Shown: positions 1 through 7,886, counted from the stretch's first letter. The stretch: DNA of 20,753 nucleotides from UBA5868 sp964482025 (GCA_964482025.1 CAYZVN010000056.1:1-20753), one strand, 5' to 3'. Notes: generated by a model from the letters alone, not told the origin. A program made the numbers and translations.

Positions 1-2
1 TT

Positions 3-545
3 ATTAACAAAGACAACGGAAAGGCCCCCCGCGGCAAGAAGGCCATGATCAATGAGCAAATTCAGGCGCGGGAAGTGCGCTTGATTGCCGCAGATGGTCA
101 GCAGGTTGGTATTGTTACCATAGATGAGGCTTTGGCAGCGGCCAAAGCGGCCAGTTTGGATCTAGTGGCAATAGCCGTCGAGGTGGAACCCATTGTTTGT
201 AAGGTGATGGATTACGGCAAACACCTTTTCGAGCTCAAAAAGTCCAAAGCGGCTGCCAAGAAAAAGCAGAAGCAGCAGCAAATTAAAGAAATGAAATTCC
301 GTCCAGGGACGGACGATGGGGACTATCAGGTAAAACTGCGCAACCTGATGCGTTTCCTTGAACACGGGGATAAGGCTAAAGTCTCGCTGCGGTTTCGCGG
401 TCGGGAACTTGCCCACCAAGAGCTGGGAATGGAAATGATGCAACGCATCGAAAAAGACCTTGGAGATCTAGGGGCTGTTGAACAACAACCCAAGATGGAA
501 GGTCGCCAGATCGTAATGGTGATAGCCCCGAAAAAGAAGAAATAG
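3..545 (+). CDS. infC: Translation initiation factor IF-3
   Basis: IF-3 binds the 30S subunit, keeps it apart from 50S and proofreads start-codon and initiator-tRNA selection. The protein shows the IF-3 N-domain opening (INEQIQAREVRL), the segment CKVMDYGKHLFE, a Lys/Gln-rich linker, and the C-domain motifs KFRPGTDDGDYQVKLRN and RFRGRELAHQELGME, ending in a lysine run. The first ATG is at 45, but the frame stays open upstream to an ATT at 3-5, which adds 14 basic residues and gives 180 aa, the same length as E. coli IF-3. infC in enterobacteria and many other bacteria begins with AUU, which makes the gene sensitive to IF-3 itself (autoregulation). I therefore prefer ATT at 3. Because the window begins only two bases earlier, the ribosome-binding site is not visible, and a start further upstream cannot be excluded. 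Confidence 0.93.
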   Translation: MNKDNGKAPRGKKAMINEQIQAREVRLIAADGQQVGIVTIDEALAAAKAASLDLVAIAVEVEPIVCKVMDYGKHLFELKKSKAAAKKKQKQQQIKEMKFRPGTDDGDYQVKLRNLMRFLEHGDKAKVSLRFRGRELAHQELGMEMMQRIEKDLGDLGAVEQQPKMEGRQIVMVIAPKKKK

Positions 546-617
546 TAGGGCGTTTAGCTGCCTTACTGTTTTCCAACAAAACCTGTGCATAACGCACACA
601 AATGCGGAGATTTATCC
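546..617 (+). promoter_or_regulatory. infC-rpmI leader with small hairpin
   Basis: This 72-base spacer holds an inverted repeat TGTGC-ATAAC-GCACA (584-598) shortly before the GGAGA ribosome-binding site of rpmI (606-610). In E. coli and other bacteria ribosomal protein L20 represses the rpmI-rplT pair by binding structured mRNA in this interval. A similar control here is an inference from position; the hairpin is short and I cannot show that it mimics the L20 site. Confidence 0.25.
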
Positions 618-812
618 ATGCCAAAAGCTAAAGTACACAGTGGTGCCGCCAAGCGGTTTAAAAAAACCGCCGCCGGTTACAAGCACAAACGAGCCTTCAA
701 AAGCCACATCCTCACCAAAATGACGACCAAGCGTAAGCGTCAGCTGCGTGGTACCAGTACGTTGAATGCGTCTGACCAGCCGCTCGTACAACGTATGTTG
801 CGCGCCAACTAG
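618..812 (+). CDS. rpmI: 50S ribosomal protein L35
   Basis: L35 is a small basic protein of the large ribosomal subunit. The 64-aa product begins MPKAKVHSGAAKRFKKTAAG and continues with the basic stretch YKHKRAFKSHILTK and KRKRQLRG, which are hallmarks of L35; 64-65 aa is the normal length. An in-frame ATG at 585 would add 11 residues with no family counterpart. The ATG at 618 is preceded at good spacing by GGAGA, so 618 is the start. The gene lies between infC and rplT in the conserved infC-rpmI-rplT order and is very likely co-transcribed with both. Confidence 0.96.
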   Translation: MPKAKVHSGAAKRFKKTAAGYKHKRAFKSHILTKMTTKRKRQLRGTSTLNASDQPLVQRMLRAN

Positions 813-849
813 GCCGCTGTATTAATCGTCAAATTAAGAGGAAAAGACT

Positions 850-1209
850 ATGGCCCGTGTAAAACGTGGTGTAACGGCGCGCAAGAGCCACAAAAAAATC
901 TTGAAAGCAGCGAAAGGATACTACGGAGCTCGCTCACGAGTATTTCGAGTTGCTAAACAGGCTGTCATTAAAGCAGGTCAATACGCTTATCGTGATCGAC
1001 GAGTTAAAAAGCGCGATTTTCGTGCACTTTGGATTACTCGTATCAACGCGCAATCTCGCGCGGAAGGTTTGAGCTACAGCCGTCTGATTGCCGGCCTTAG
1101 AAAAGCCCAGATCGCGTTGGATCGACGAGTTCTCGCCGATCTCGCTGTGCATGACAAGGCTGCCTTTGCGGCGATTGTAAACACAGCAAAACAAGCGCTG
1201 ACTGCCTAA
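850..1209 (+). CDS. rplT: 50S ribosomal protein L20
   Basis: L20 binds 23S rRNA early in 50S assembly and, in well-studied bacteria, represses translation of its own operon. The 119-aa protein opens MARVKRGVTARKSHKKILKA and carries the conserved segments GYYGARSRVFRVAKQAVIKA, YAYRDRRVKKRDFRALWI and RINAQSRAEGLSYSRLIAGL. The usual length is about 117-119 aa. The start has an upstream AGAGG about eight bases away. It follows rpmI after 37 bases and is followed by a strong hairpin terminator at 1233. Confidence 0.97.
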   Translation: MARVKRGVTARKSHKKILKAAKGYYGARSRVFRVAKQAVIKAGQYAYRDRRVKKRDFRALWITRINAQSRAEGLSYSRLIAGLRKAQIALDRRVLADLAVHDKAAFAAIVNTAKQALTA

Positions 1210-1232
1210 TTTACTTATCCCTGCAAGATTCT

Positions 1233-1266
1233 AAGGGGAGGGGGCCAACGCTTCCTCCCCTTTTTT
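1233..1266 (+). terminator. Terminator or attenuator between rplT and pheS
   Basis: A perfect 9-bp stem (AAGGGGAGG at 1233-1241 with CCTCCCCTT at 1254-1262) and a 12-base loop are followed by a T-rich run. It has the form of a Rho-independent terminator. In enterobacteria pheST is controlled here by an attenuator with a Phe-rich leader peptide (pheM). I looked for a short ORF with Phe codons before this hairpin and found none, so simple termination with partial readthrough is the safer reading. Confidence 0.85.
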
Positions 1267-1293
1267 ATTGTTATTTTTGCTGTGACGATAAAC

Positions 1294-1322
1294 TTGTGGA
1301 CAAGATTTTACTGCCACACTAT
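1294..1322 (+). promoter_or_regulatory. Possible sigma70 promoter for pheS
   Basis: TTGTGG (1294-1299) and CACTAT (1317-1322) are separated by 17 bases and lie about 45 bases before the pheS ATG, just after the rplT terminator. Both boxes match consensus only partly, so this is a weak candidate. Confidence 0.25.
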
Positions 1323-1366
1323 CCGCCTGCAGCGGTTTCATTTGATTTGACTGACTGGAAACTCCA

Positions 1367-2380
1367 ATGGAGAACTTATCTTCTTTAACCCGAGAAGCCC
1401 TGCAACTGATCGCAAATGCGAGCGATCTTGATGCGATCGAGCAAGTGCGCGTGGATTATCTAGGGAAAAAAGGCCATATGACGTCCTTGCTGAAGTCTCT
1501 CGGCCAGCTCTCGGCGGACGAGCGACCTGCAGCAGGCGCTAAGATTAATGTTGCTAAAGAACAGATTATTCAGGCGCTGTCAGACAAAAAAGGGCAGCTG
1601 GAAGCTCAGCGGATTGCCGAGCAATTGTCCGCTCAGGCGGTGGATGTTACCCAGCCGGGCCGAGGTGCCGATATGGGCGGCTTGCACCCGGTAAGTCGCA
1701 CCTTGGATCGAATCATTGCGATCTTCAGTGGAGCAGGCTACAGCGTTGAAGAAGGTCCCGAAATCGAAGACGACTTTCACAACTTCGAAGCGCTGAATAT
1801 ACCCGCGCACCATCCTGCACGCGCCATGCACGACACCTTTTACGTAGATGCGCGACATGTTTTGCGGACTCATACTTCGCCGGTCCAAATTCGTACCATG
1901 GAGAATCGGCAGCCGCCTATTCGCATCGTGTGCCCCGGGCGTGTTTACCGCTGCGATTCGGATTTGACGCATACACCGATGTTTCATCAGGTGGAAGGCT
2001 TAGTGGTGGATACCAACGTAAGCTTTGCCGACCTAAAAGGGACTGTCGACCAGTTTCTCAAGGCGTTTTTTGAGGTGGATGTTCCAGTCCGGTTCCGGCC
2101 CTCTTATTTCCCTTTTACCGAGCCCTCAGCCGAAGTGGATATCCAGTGCACTCAATGCTCGGGTAGCGGTTGCCGCGTTTGTAAAAACACCGGGTGGCTC
2201 GAAATTATGGGGTGTGGAATGGTGCATCCCAATGTCTTTCGTGCCAGTGGCGTGGACCCGGAAAAGTACACGGGCTTTGCGTTTGGCATGGGGGTAGAGC
2301 GTTTAGCTATGTTGCGCTATGGAATTAATGACCTGCGCTTATTTTTCGAGAACGATCTGAATTTTCTTCGGCAGTTTTAA
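1367..2380 (+). CDS. pheS: Phenylalanyl-tRNA synthetase alpha subunit
   Basis: PheS carries the class II catalytic core that activates phenylalanine with ATP and charges tRNA-Phe as an (alpha-beta)2 enzyme with PheT. The 337-aa product has an N-terminal helical tRNA-binding arm (about 1-90), the segment ARAMHDTFYV (151-160), class II motif 2 around RIVCPGRVYRCDSD and FHQVEG (186-211), and motif 3 GFAFGMGVERLAMLRYG (303-319). Four cysteines at 261, 264, 269 and 272 (CTQC...CRVC) sit before TGWLEIMGCGMVHPNV. This knuckle-like cluster occurs in a subset of PheS proteins and is absent from the E. coli enzyme. The ribosome-binding site is weak (TGGAA). pheT follows after 53 bases. Confidence 0.97.
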   Translation: MENLSSLTREALQLIANASDLDAIEQVRVDYLGKKGHMTSLLKSLGQLSADERPAAGAKINVAKEQIIQALSDKKGQLEAQRIAEQLSAQAVDVTQPGRGADMGGLHPVSRTLDRIIAIFSGAGYSVEEGPEIEDDFHNFEALNIPAHHPARAMHDTFYVDARHVLRTHTSPVQIRTMENRQPPIRIVCPGRVYRCDSDLTHTPMFHQVEGLVVDTNVSFADLKGTVDQFLKAFFEVDVPVRFRPSYFPFTEPSAEVDIQCTQCSGSGCRVCKNTGWLEIMGCGMVHPNVFRASGVDPEKYTGFAFGMGVERLAMLRYGINDLRLFFENDLNFLRQF

Positions 2381-2433
2381 CAGCGCTTATTCCCGCGAAC
2401 GGCAACATCTGAATTTTTGACGACAGCATAATT

Positions 2434-4818
2434 ATGAATATTAGTGAAGCTTGGTTAAGAGAGTGGGTCAGTCCCAAAATTAGCACCGCCGAATTGGTCG
2501 CGCAGCTGACGATGGCAGGGTTGGAAGTGGACTCGGTTGAGGCGGCGGCACCCACATTTTCCGGTGTGGTGGTTGGTGAGATTATTACCGTAGAAGCTCA
2601 TCCCGATGCCGAAAAGCTGCGTATCTGCCAAGTAAAAGGGCATAAGGACGGTGAGCTGCAGGTCGTTTGTGGGGCGGCCAACGCGCGGCCGGGTATTAAA
2701 ATTCCGTTTGCCACTATAGGTGCCGAACTGCCAAGTGATTTTAAAATTAAGAAAGCGAAGCTGCGCGGGGTTGAGTCTTTCGGCATGCTTTGCGCGCAGA
2801 CAGAGTTGCAACTAGGTGAAGATGATAGCGGCCTCTGGGAGTTGCCGGCGGACGCCCCGGTGGGCACTGACCTGCGCGAATATTTAAAACTTGATGACAA
2901 GGTGATCGAAATCGATCTCACGCCCAACCGTGGCGATTGTTTGAGTATTCGCGGTTTGGCGCGAGAAGTTGCGGTACTAAACGGCCTGGACGTTCAGCCT
3001 CCGGTCTTGGCAGCTGTCGCGCCGTCTTGCGAGCAAACCTTTGCGGTCGATATCGAGGCGGCAGATGCATGCCCAACCTATGCCGGTCGGGTGATTCGCA
3101 ACATCGATATCAAGCGTCCGTCGCCACTTTGGTTGCGCGAAAAGCTCCGTCGCTGCGGTATTCGCAGCATAGATGCGGTGGTGGATGTCACTAACTACGT
3201 GCTGTTGGAGCTCGGCCAACCCATGCATGCATTCGACTTGTCGACCCTGAGCGGTGGGATTTCCGTGCGCATGGCGAGGGAAGGGGAGATCCTGAAGCTG
3301 CTGAATGACCAAGAAGTGACGCTGCGCGGCGATACCTTAGTTATCGCCGACCAGGCCAAAGCCTTGGCCATTGCGGGGGTTATGGGTGGTGCTGAAAGCG
3401 CAGTGAGTGACATTACCGATACTATTTTCCTTGAAAGCGCATTTTTTGCGCCTACCGCTATTGCAGGCAAGGCTCGATCTTACGGGCTGCATACGGACTC
3501 CTCCCACCGTTTTGAACGCGGTGTTGATCATCAACTCCAGGTAACCGCGCTTGAGCGAGCCACTGAGCTGCTGCTGAGCATTGTCGGAGGTGAGGCCGGT
3601 CCAGTGGTATTAGTACAAAGCCAGGAAGTGCAGCCCCCGCTGCGCTCTGTCCATCTGCGCCGTGAGCGCTTGATGCTCGGTCTGGGGCTTTCCGGCGAGG
3701 ACATAGATGTTGTTGCCATTCTTTCGAGTTTAGGATTGGCACTGGAAAGCGAAACAGGAGACGGTTGGAGGTTCCAGATTCCGAGCTATAGGTTTGATAT
3801 CGCGATTGAAGAAGATTTGCTCGAGGAAGTGGCACGAGTCTATGGGTACGACCGCTTGCCGACGCGTCCCATGGCGTTTACCACTCAGCTGGAATCACAC
3901 AGCGAGACCAACACCTCGCTGCGAAATACCAAGCAGCACCTGGTAAGTCGTGGTTATCGGGAGGTGATCACCTACAGCTTTGTGGATCCCAAGTTGCACG
4001 CAACCTTGTTTCCTCAGCTTGAGGCGGTGGTGTTGAAAAATCCGATCAGCGCCGATATGTCGACCATGCGGACTTCCCTGTTGCCGGGTTTGTTGCAGGC
4101 GCTGATGTATAACCTCAATCGCCAGCAGTCCTCGGCGCGGCTTTTTGAAGCGGGACTGGTATTCGATACTTCCACGGCTGGGCCGGTGGCGCAATACAGC
4201 CGCATTGGCGGCTTGCTGTACGGCTCTGTGCACACCCCGAGCTGGGCGGAGAAAACCCGCGATGTCGACTTCTTTGACGCTAAAGGCGACGTTGAAACCC
4301 TGTTGAGCTTTGCAGCGCGCGGTCGCGCTGCGCGCTTTGAGCCCTGGACGGATTCCGAGCTTCTCCACCCAGGTCAAGCAGCGAAAGTCTATGTGGATGA
4401 TCAATATGTCGGTTATCTCGGCGCTCTGCATCCGTTGAAGCAAAAGGCGCTGGATTTGGCGAAGACGGTGTTTGTGTTTGAGTTTACGCTTGCGGATCTT
4501 CTGGCGGCACGTCTGCCGCGCTTTCAACCCTTATCGCGCTTCCCCGAGGTGAGCCGCGACTTGGCGGTATTGGTGGATAAGGCGCTTTGTGTCGCAGATC
4601 TGGACAGAAGCATTCGAAAAGCTGCGGGGGATGTGTTAAAAAACTTGAAACTTTTTGATGTGTATAGTGGGGAAGGTATTGATCCTAAAAGAAAAAGTCT
4701 TGCTTTCAGCCTGACTTTCCAACATCCTTCTCGCACTCTCAAAGATGAGGAAGTCAACGCGTCCATGGCAGCGGTAATAGAGTGTCTGGAGCGGGAGTTC
4801 GGAGCCAACCTAAGGTAA
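2434..4818 (+). CDS. pheT: Phenylalanyl-tRNA synthetase beta subunit
   Basis: PheT binds tRNA-Phe and hydrolyses mischarged Tyr-tRNA-Phe. The 794-aa protein has the usual domain order: an N-terminal segment starting MNISEAWLREWVSP, an OB-fold tRNA-binding domain (about 40-150, with AHPDAEKLRICQV and VCGAANARPG), the B3/4 editing domain (about 210-380, with LRRCGIRSIDAVVDVTNYV and LGQPMHAFDL), the B5 domain (about 400-475, ending EEDLLEEVARVYGYDRLP), a catalytic-like core (about 480-690), and the FDX-ACB domain at the end (about 700-793, SRFPEVSRDLAVLVDK). Length matches the family (E. coli 795 aa). It is followed by ihfA four bases after the stop, so the two are surely co-transcribed. Confidence 0.97.
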   Translation: MNISEAWLREWVSPKISTAELVAQLTMAGLEVDSVEAAAPTFSGVVVGEIITVEAHPDAEKLRICQVKGHKDGELQVVCGAANARPGIKIPFATIGAELPSDFKIKKAKLRGVESFGMLCAQTELQLGEDDSGLWELPADAPVGTDLREYLKLDDKVIEIDLTPNRGDCLSIRGLAREVAVLNGLDVQPPVLAAVAPSCEQTFAVDIEAADACPTYAGRVIRNIDIKRPSPLWLREKLRRCGIRSIDAVVDVTNYVLLELGQPMHAFDLSTLSGGISVRMAREGEILKLLNDQEVTLRGDTLVIADQAKALAIAGVMGGAESAVSDITDTIFLESAFFAPTAIAGKARSYGLHTDSSHRFERGVDHQLQVTALERATELLLSIVGGEAGPVVLVQSQEVQPPLRSVHLRRERLMLGLGLSGEDIDVVAILSSLGLALESETGDGWRFQIPSYRFDIAIEEDLLEEVARVYGYDRLPTRPMAFTTQLESHSETNTSLRNTKQHLVSRGYREVITYSFVDPKLHATLFPQLEAVVLKNPISADMSTMRTSLLPGLLQALMYNLNRQQSSARLFEAGLVFDTSTAGPVAQYSRIGGLLYGSVHTPSWAEKTRDVDFFDAKGDVETLLSFAARGRAARFEPWTDSELLHPGQAAKVYVDDQYVGYLGALHPLKQKALDLAKTVFVFEFTLADLLAARLPRFQPLSRFPEVSRDLAVLVDKALCVADLDRSIRKAAGDVLKNLKLFDVYSGEGIDPKRKSLAFSLTFQHPSRTLKDEEVNASMAAVIECLEREFGANLR

Positions 4819-4822
4819 TCCT

Positions 4823-5134
4823 ATGTCTGAGTCTCTGACCAAAGCTGATCTTGCGGAAAAACTCTATGAAGATCTCGGCTTTAACAAGCGCGAGGCCAAA
4901 GAGTTGGTCGAAACGTTTTTCGATGAAATTCGCCAGTCCCTTGAAGCCAATGAGATGGTCAAACTATCCGGTTTTGGTAACTTTGATCTGCGCGACAAGA
5001 AGCAACGGCCGGGGCGCAACCCGAAAACTGGCGAGGAAATTCCCATCACGGCGCGTCGCGTTGTGACTTTTAAGCCGGGACAAAAATTGCGTGCGCGGGT
5101 GGAAGCTTATGTTGGAAGCAAGTCACAACAATGA
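4823..5134 (+). CDS. ihfA: Integration host factor alpha subunit
   Basis: IHF is an alpha-beta heterodimer that bends DNA by about 160 degrees at specific sites and shapes promoters, replication origins and recombination complexes. The 103-aa product matches the IHF/HU fold: LTKADLAEKLYEDLGFNKRE at the N-terminus, VKLSGFGNFDLRDKKQRPGR (46-65), the beta-arm NPKTGEEIPITARRVV with the intercalating proline at about 67, and FKPGQKLRARVE. The subunit-specific sequence FDLRDKKQRPGRNPKTGEEI indicates alpha rather than beta or HU. The AAGG at its ribosome-binding site lies inside the 3' end of pheT, and its own 3' end overlaps the downstream regulator, consistent with translational coupling in the pheST-ihfA operon. 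Confidence 0.97.
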   Translation: MSESLTKADLAEKLYEDLGFNKREAKELVETFFDEIRQSLEANEMVKLSGFGNFDLRDKKQRPGRNPKTGEEIPITARRVVTFKPGQKLRARVEAYVGSKSQQ

Positions 5135-5462
5135 ATTACCGGCGATTCCCGGCAAACGCTATTTCACCATTGGTGAAGTCAGTGAGTTGTGTGCGGTAAA
5201 GCCGCACGTTTTGCGTTATTGGGAGCAAGAATTCCCCCAGCTCAAGCCGGTAAAGCGCCGGGGAAATCGCCGCTATTATCAGCGCCAAGATGTGCTGATG
5301 ATTCGGCAGATTCGCTCGTTATTATACGAGCAGGGATTTACTATTGGAGGCGCTCGCCAACAACTGAGCGCCGACACCAGGAATGATGGACAGGGTGAGC
5401 TGAAGGCGGAAGCCATCATCACGGAACTTGAAGAAATCCTCTCTTTACTGCGCGCAGATTGA
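5109..5462 (+). CDS. MerR-family transcriptional regulator
   Basis: This 117-aa protein has a MerR winged-helix DNA-binding domain at about 17-85 (KRYFTIGEVSELCAVKPHVL, RYWEQEFPQL, RRGNRRYYQRQDVLMIRQIR, YEQGFTIGGARQQL) and then a short helix of about 30 residues. There is no effector domain and no metal-binding cysteine pair, so the signal is unknown. An almost identical gene sits directly after ihfA in Pseudomonas and relatives. I chose ATG 5109 (MLEASHNNELPAIPGKRYFT) because it matches those proteins and has GTGGAAG upstream; an ATG at 5091 would add six residues. It overlaps the end of ihfA by 26 bases. No tRNA-Pro gene follows it here, unlike in some pseudomonads. Confidence 0.9.
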   Translation: MLEASHNNELPAIPGKRYFTIGEVSELCAVKPHVLRYWEQEFPQLKPVKRRGNRRYYQRQDVLMIRQIRSLLYEQGFTIGGARQQLSADTRNDGQGELKAEAIITELEEILSLLRAD

Positions 5463-5634
5463 GTCAAGAACCTAAAGAACCCAGGTGCTAGATAGATAAG
5501 CTGCGGTTGTTTGACGTTCTTTTCCATTTAATTTGCTGGGTGTTTGTATAACAATAAGCGCGACTCAGCCACTGTTTCTCCAGGTTTGTTCCACGGCTAT
5601 TGTCTTCCCGCTCACAAATTTCGGGTACTTTTTG

Positions 5635-6450
5635 ATGCAGACAAAATTCCGTTTGAAAAGTCTCCGCTCGGAGCAGACCCACATCCTCGACAAAGCTTCT
5701 ACGCTCATTGGACGCAGCTCTCAATGTGATATTCAAATTGATTCTGGTTTGTTGTCTCGCCACCACGCGACGGTTTTAGTGGTTGATGAGGAGACAGTGC
5801 TACTGAAAGATCTGGAGTCTACCAACGGCACATTTGTAAACACCATGCGTATTACGCGTCCAGCTCGGCTGAAGCATGGAGATGTGGTCACCATTGGCGA
5901 TGAAAAATTTGTCTTTATCGACCATGAGTTGGGGGAAGAGCAGGCGGCCTATGAGGTATTCGAAGCACAGCAGATTTCGGGGCTGGGGATGGATAACAAC
6001 AGCAATCGCACAATGATTGAGTCATCGTTTTTCCGTATGGTTAGCCCACCGGACAGTGAGGTGAACGCTAAAGATTCTGCGGAAGACAATAATTCTCAAT
6101 TTATCGCCAGAGCGCTTGGCAAAAAGCCGTTGGATGCAAATCGCACACCGGCGGTGCTGCTGGTAAAGTCCGGTGTCAAAAAGGGCACACTGATTGAACT
6201 CAAATTACCAGCAGGTGTGGATCGCGAATGGAGCCTCGGCCGCAGTCAGCTCTGTGACGTAGTGCTCGAAGATCCCACCGTTTCTAATTTGCACGCCATT
6301 ATCCGCTGGGACAATGGCTGCTGGGAAATTCAAGATAATCGATCGACCAATGGTATTTCGGTCAATGGCAAAAAAGTCACCCGCACAGTATTTGAAAATG
6401 GCGGCGTCATTGTGATTGGTAATATCAAAATGGTTTTCCGTGTTTTGTAA
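5635..6450 (+). CDS. Protein with two FHA domains
   Basis: FHA domains bind phosphothreonine peptides and act as adaptors in Ser/Thr-kinase signalling and in type VI secretion control. The 271-aa product has one FHA domain at about 1-98 (GRSS 26-29, SRHH 41-44, STNGT 62-66) and a second at about 172-271 (GRSQ 202-205, SNLHA 217-221, STNG 237-240). In the second, the usual SRxH arginine is replaced by Asn, so its phosphopeptide binding may differ. The 60-residue linker is polar and contains NRTMIESSFF, where Thr126 could be a phosphorylation site (inference). The frame is open upstream to a TTG at 5533, but the first FHA strand starts right after ATG 5635, so that start is preferred. It lies 24 bases before the TssB/TssC-like gene and probably forms an operon with it. 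No kinase or phosphatase gene is visible. Confidence 0.85.
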   Translation: MQTKFRLKSLRSEQTHILDKASTLIGRSSQCDIQIDSGLLSRHHATVLVVDEETVLLKDLESTNGTFVNTMRITRPARLKHGDVVTIGDEKFVFIDHELGEEQAAYEVFEAQQISGLGMDNNSNRTMIESSFFRMVSPPDSEVNAKDSAEDNNSQFIARALGKKPLDANRTPAVLLVKSGVKKGTLIELKLPAGVDREWSLGRSQLCDVVLEDPTVSNLHAIIRWDNGCWEIQDNRSTNGISVNGKKVTRTVFENGGVIVIGNIKMVFRVL

Positions 6451-6474
6451 TGTGTAAGTAAATAAGGAGTTGGC

Positions 6475-7854
6475 GTGGCGGGAATACGAGTGCAGTCTGG
6501 GGTAATGGTATTTGGCGGGGAAAATCCATCGTCGACACAGGGGCGCAGCGGGGCAGGCAAGAAGCCTTTGCGAGCGTTGGTGATAGGCGATTTCGCCGGT
6601 GCTGCACCACGAACTCAACCACTGTTGCAGCGTAAACATTGGCGTATCGATGCCGACAGTTTTGATGATGTTTTTACCCGCCTAGGGGTTTCGGTCAAGC
6701 TGCCTTTTGATGATGAGCCGGTGCGCTTTTCCTGTTTACAGGATATGCATCCCGATCATCTTTACGAGAATATCAGTCTCTTTAATCGTTACCGCTCGCT
6801 GAAGCGGCAACTTCAATCGCCGTCCCAATTTGCAAACGCATCGGCTGCGCTGCTGGATGAAGGGCTGGTTGATGCCGCGAAAGAGCAAGATCATTCCGCA
6901 CCGCAGGAACAATCCAGCCTGTTGGATTCGGTGCTTTCGGGAAGCCCTTACGCGAACACTGCAAGTTTTGCTGACCAATTAATTCGCCAAACCGTCGCGC
7001 CTTATCTTGAACCAAAACAACATCCCAAAGTGCCGGAGTATCTCGCTGCCGTTGATTTGGCGATGGCGCAGGTCATGCGCAAAATTATGCATGCCGAAGC
7101 CTTCCAAAAACTGGAGGCCAGCTGGCGTGGGCTCGATATGTTGCAGCGTCGGGTGGATTTGGACCGCATATGCCATCTGCATTTGCTCGATGCCCCAACG
7201 AGCGAAATTCTGGCGGATTTTGCCCAGGCTCAAGGGGATTTCTCCGCGTCGACGCTGTGCCAAAATCTTGCAAGGCGGGTTGCCGGCCAGCCCCCATATG
7301 ACGTGGTTATCCTGGACGATATTCTGCTGGCGGATACACTGACGGCTGAGCGCCTAGCCATTTTGAATGCCTTAGCTGATAGTACAGATGCCGTGATTTT
7401 GGCAGGTGGAGACCGTCATTTTGCAGAGGTGGCGGGTGAGGCTTGGGAGTCGCTGCGCAGTTCTGCGGTGGCGGAGCGGATTTTCGTTGCCAGCCCTCGA
7501 GCCTTGCTGCGCTTACCCTATGGCAAGCGTACCGCGGTGATTGACAGCTTTGCTTATGAGGAGCTGCCGGAGCCAGGCGCTCACGATTACTATCTCTGGG
7601 GCAATGGTGCCTATCTGCTTTTACAAGCGCTGACACAAGCGGACGGTGACACAGTGGGTGCCTGCCATTTAGGCGACTTACCCTTACATGTGTATCGTGA
7701 CGAGGATGGCGACGAGGCACTCAAGCCCTGTGCGGAGTTTTATCTGCCAGAGGGCGCTGTAACAACTTTGGAGGAAGCGGGCTTCACTGTTCTCCAGTCG
7801 GTGCAAAACAGCAACAGCATCTTGGTGCAGCGCTGGCGCTCAATAAAGCCGTAA
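6475..7854 (+). CDS. TssB-TssC-like fusion protein (type VI sheath family)
   Basis: In type VI secretion TssB and TssC interlock to form the contractile sheath. This single 459-aa protein has a TssB-like part at about 30-115 (PLRALVIGDFAG, WRIDADSFDDVFTRLGVSVK, FSCLQDMHPDHLYENISLF), a polar linker (about 118-148), and a TssC-like part at about 150-455. The latter shows TssC hallmarks: MHAEAFQKLEASWRGLDML (205-223), LRLPYGKRTAV (346-355) and DYYLWGNGAYLLLQAL (371-386). Separate TssB and TssC are normally about 165 and 490 aa, so the TssC part is shortened by roughly 180 residues. GTG 6475 is the start, with AAGGAG five bases upstream. The partner is the tandem-FHA gene just before it; no tssJKLM, clpV, hcp or vgrG is present. 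The fold family is well supported; its role is unknown. Confidence 0.8.
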   Translation: MAGIRVQSGVMVFGGENPSSTQGRSGAGKKPLRALVIGDFAGAAPRTQPLLQRKHWRIDADSFDDVFTRLGVSVKLPFDDEPVRFSCLQDMHPDHLYENISLFNRYRSLKRQLQSPSQFANASAALLDEGLVDAAKEQDHSAPQEQSSLLDSVLSGSPYANTASFADQLIRQTVAPYLEPKQHPKVPEYLAAVDLAMAQVMRKIMHAEAFQKLEASWRGLDMLQRRVDLDRICHLHLLDAPTSEILADFAQAQGDFSASTLCQNLARRVAGQPPYDVVILDDILLADTLTAERLAILNALADSTDAVILAGGDRHFAEVAGEAWESLRSSAVAERIFVASPRALLRLPYGKRTAVIDSFAYEELPEPGAHDYYLWGNGAYLLLQALTQADGDTVGACHLGDLPLHVYRDEDGDEALKPCAEFYLPEGAVTTLEEAGFTVLQSVQNSNSILVQRWRSIKP

Positions 7855-7886
7855 TAAAGGCCGGAAGAGTAATAAGTAGGAGTATT

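Noticed and set aside
585..617. Upstream ATG extending L35 by 11 residues
   Set aside because: L35 proteins begin MPKxK; ATG 618 has its own ribosome-binding site (GGAGA) and gives the normal 64 aa.
1210..1366. Phe-rich leader peptide (pheM-like) before pheS
   Set aside because: No short ORF with Phe codons precedes the hairpin at 1233, so I treat the hairpin as a terminator and not a proven attenuator.
3895..4527. Minus-strand ORF of 210 codons inside pheT
   Set aside because: It is a shadow of pheT, which is a certain gene with continuous family similarity across this region.
5463..5634. tRNA-Pro gene after the MerR-type regulator, as in some pseudomonads
   Set aside because: No acceptor-stem or T-loop pattern is visible in this interval.
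7307..7720. Minus-strand ORF of 137 codons inside the TssB-TssC-like gene
   Set aside because: Rich in Pro, His and Arg as expected for an antisense shadow; the plus-strand gene shows clear TssC motifs there.
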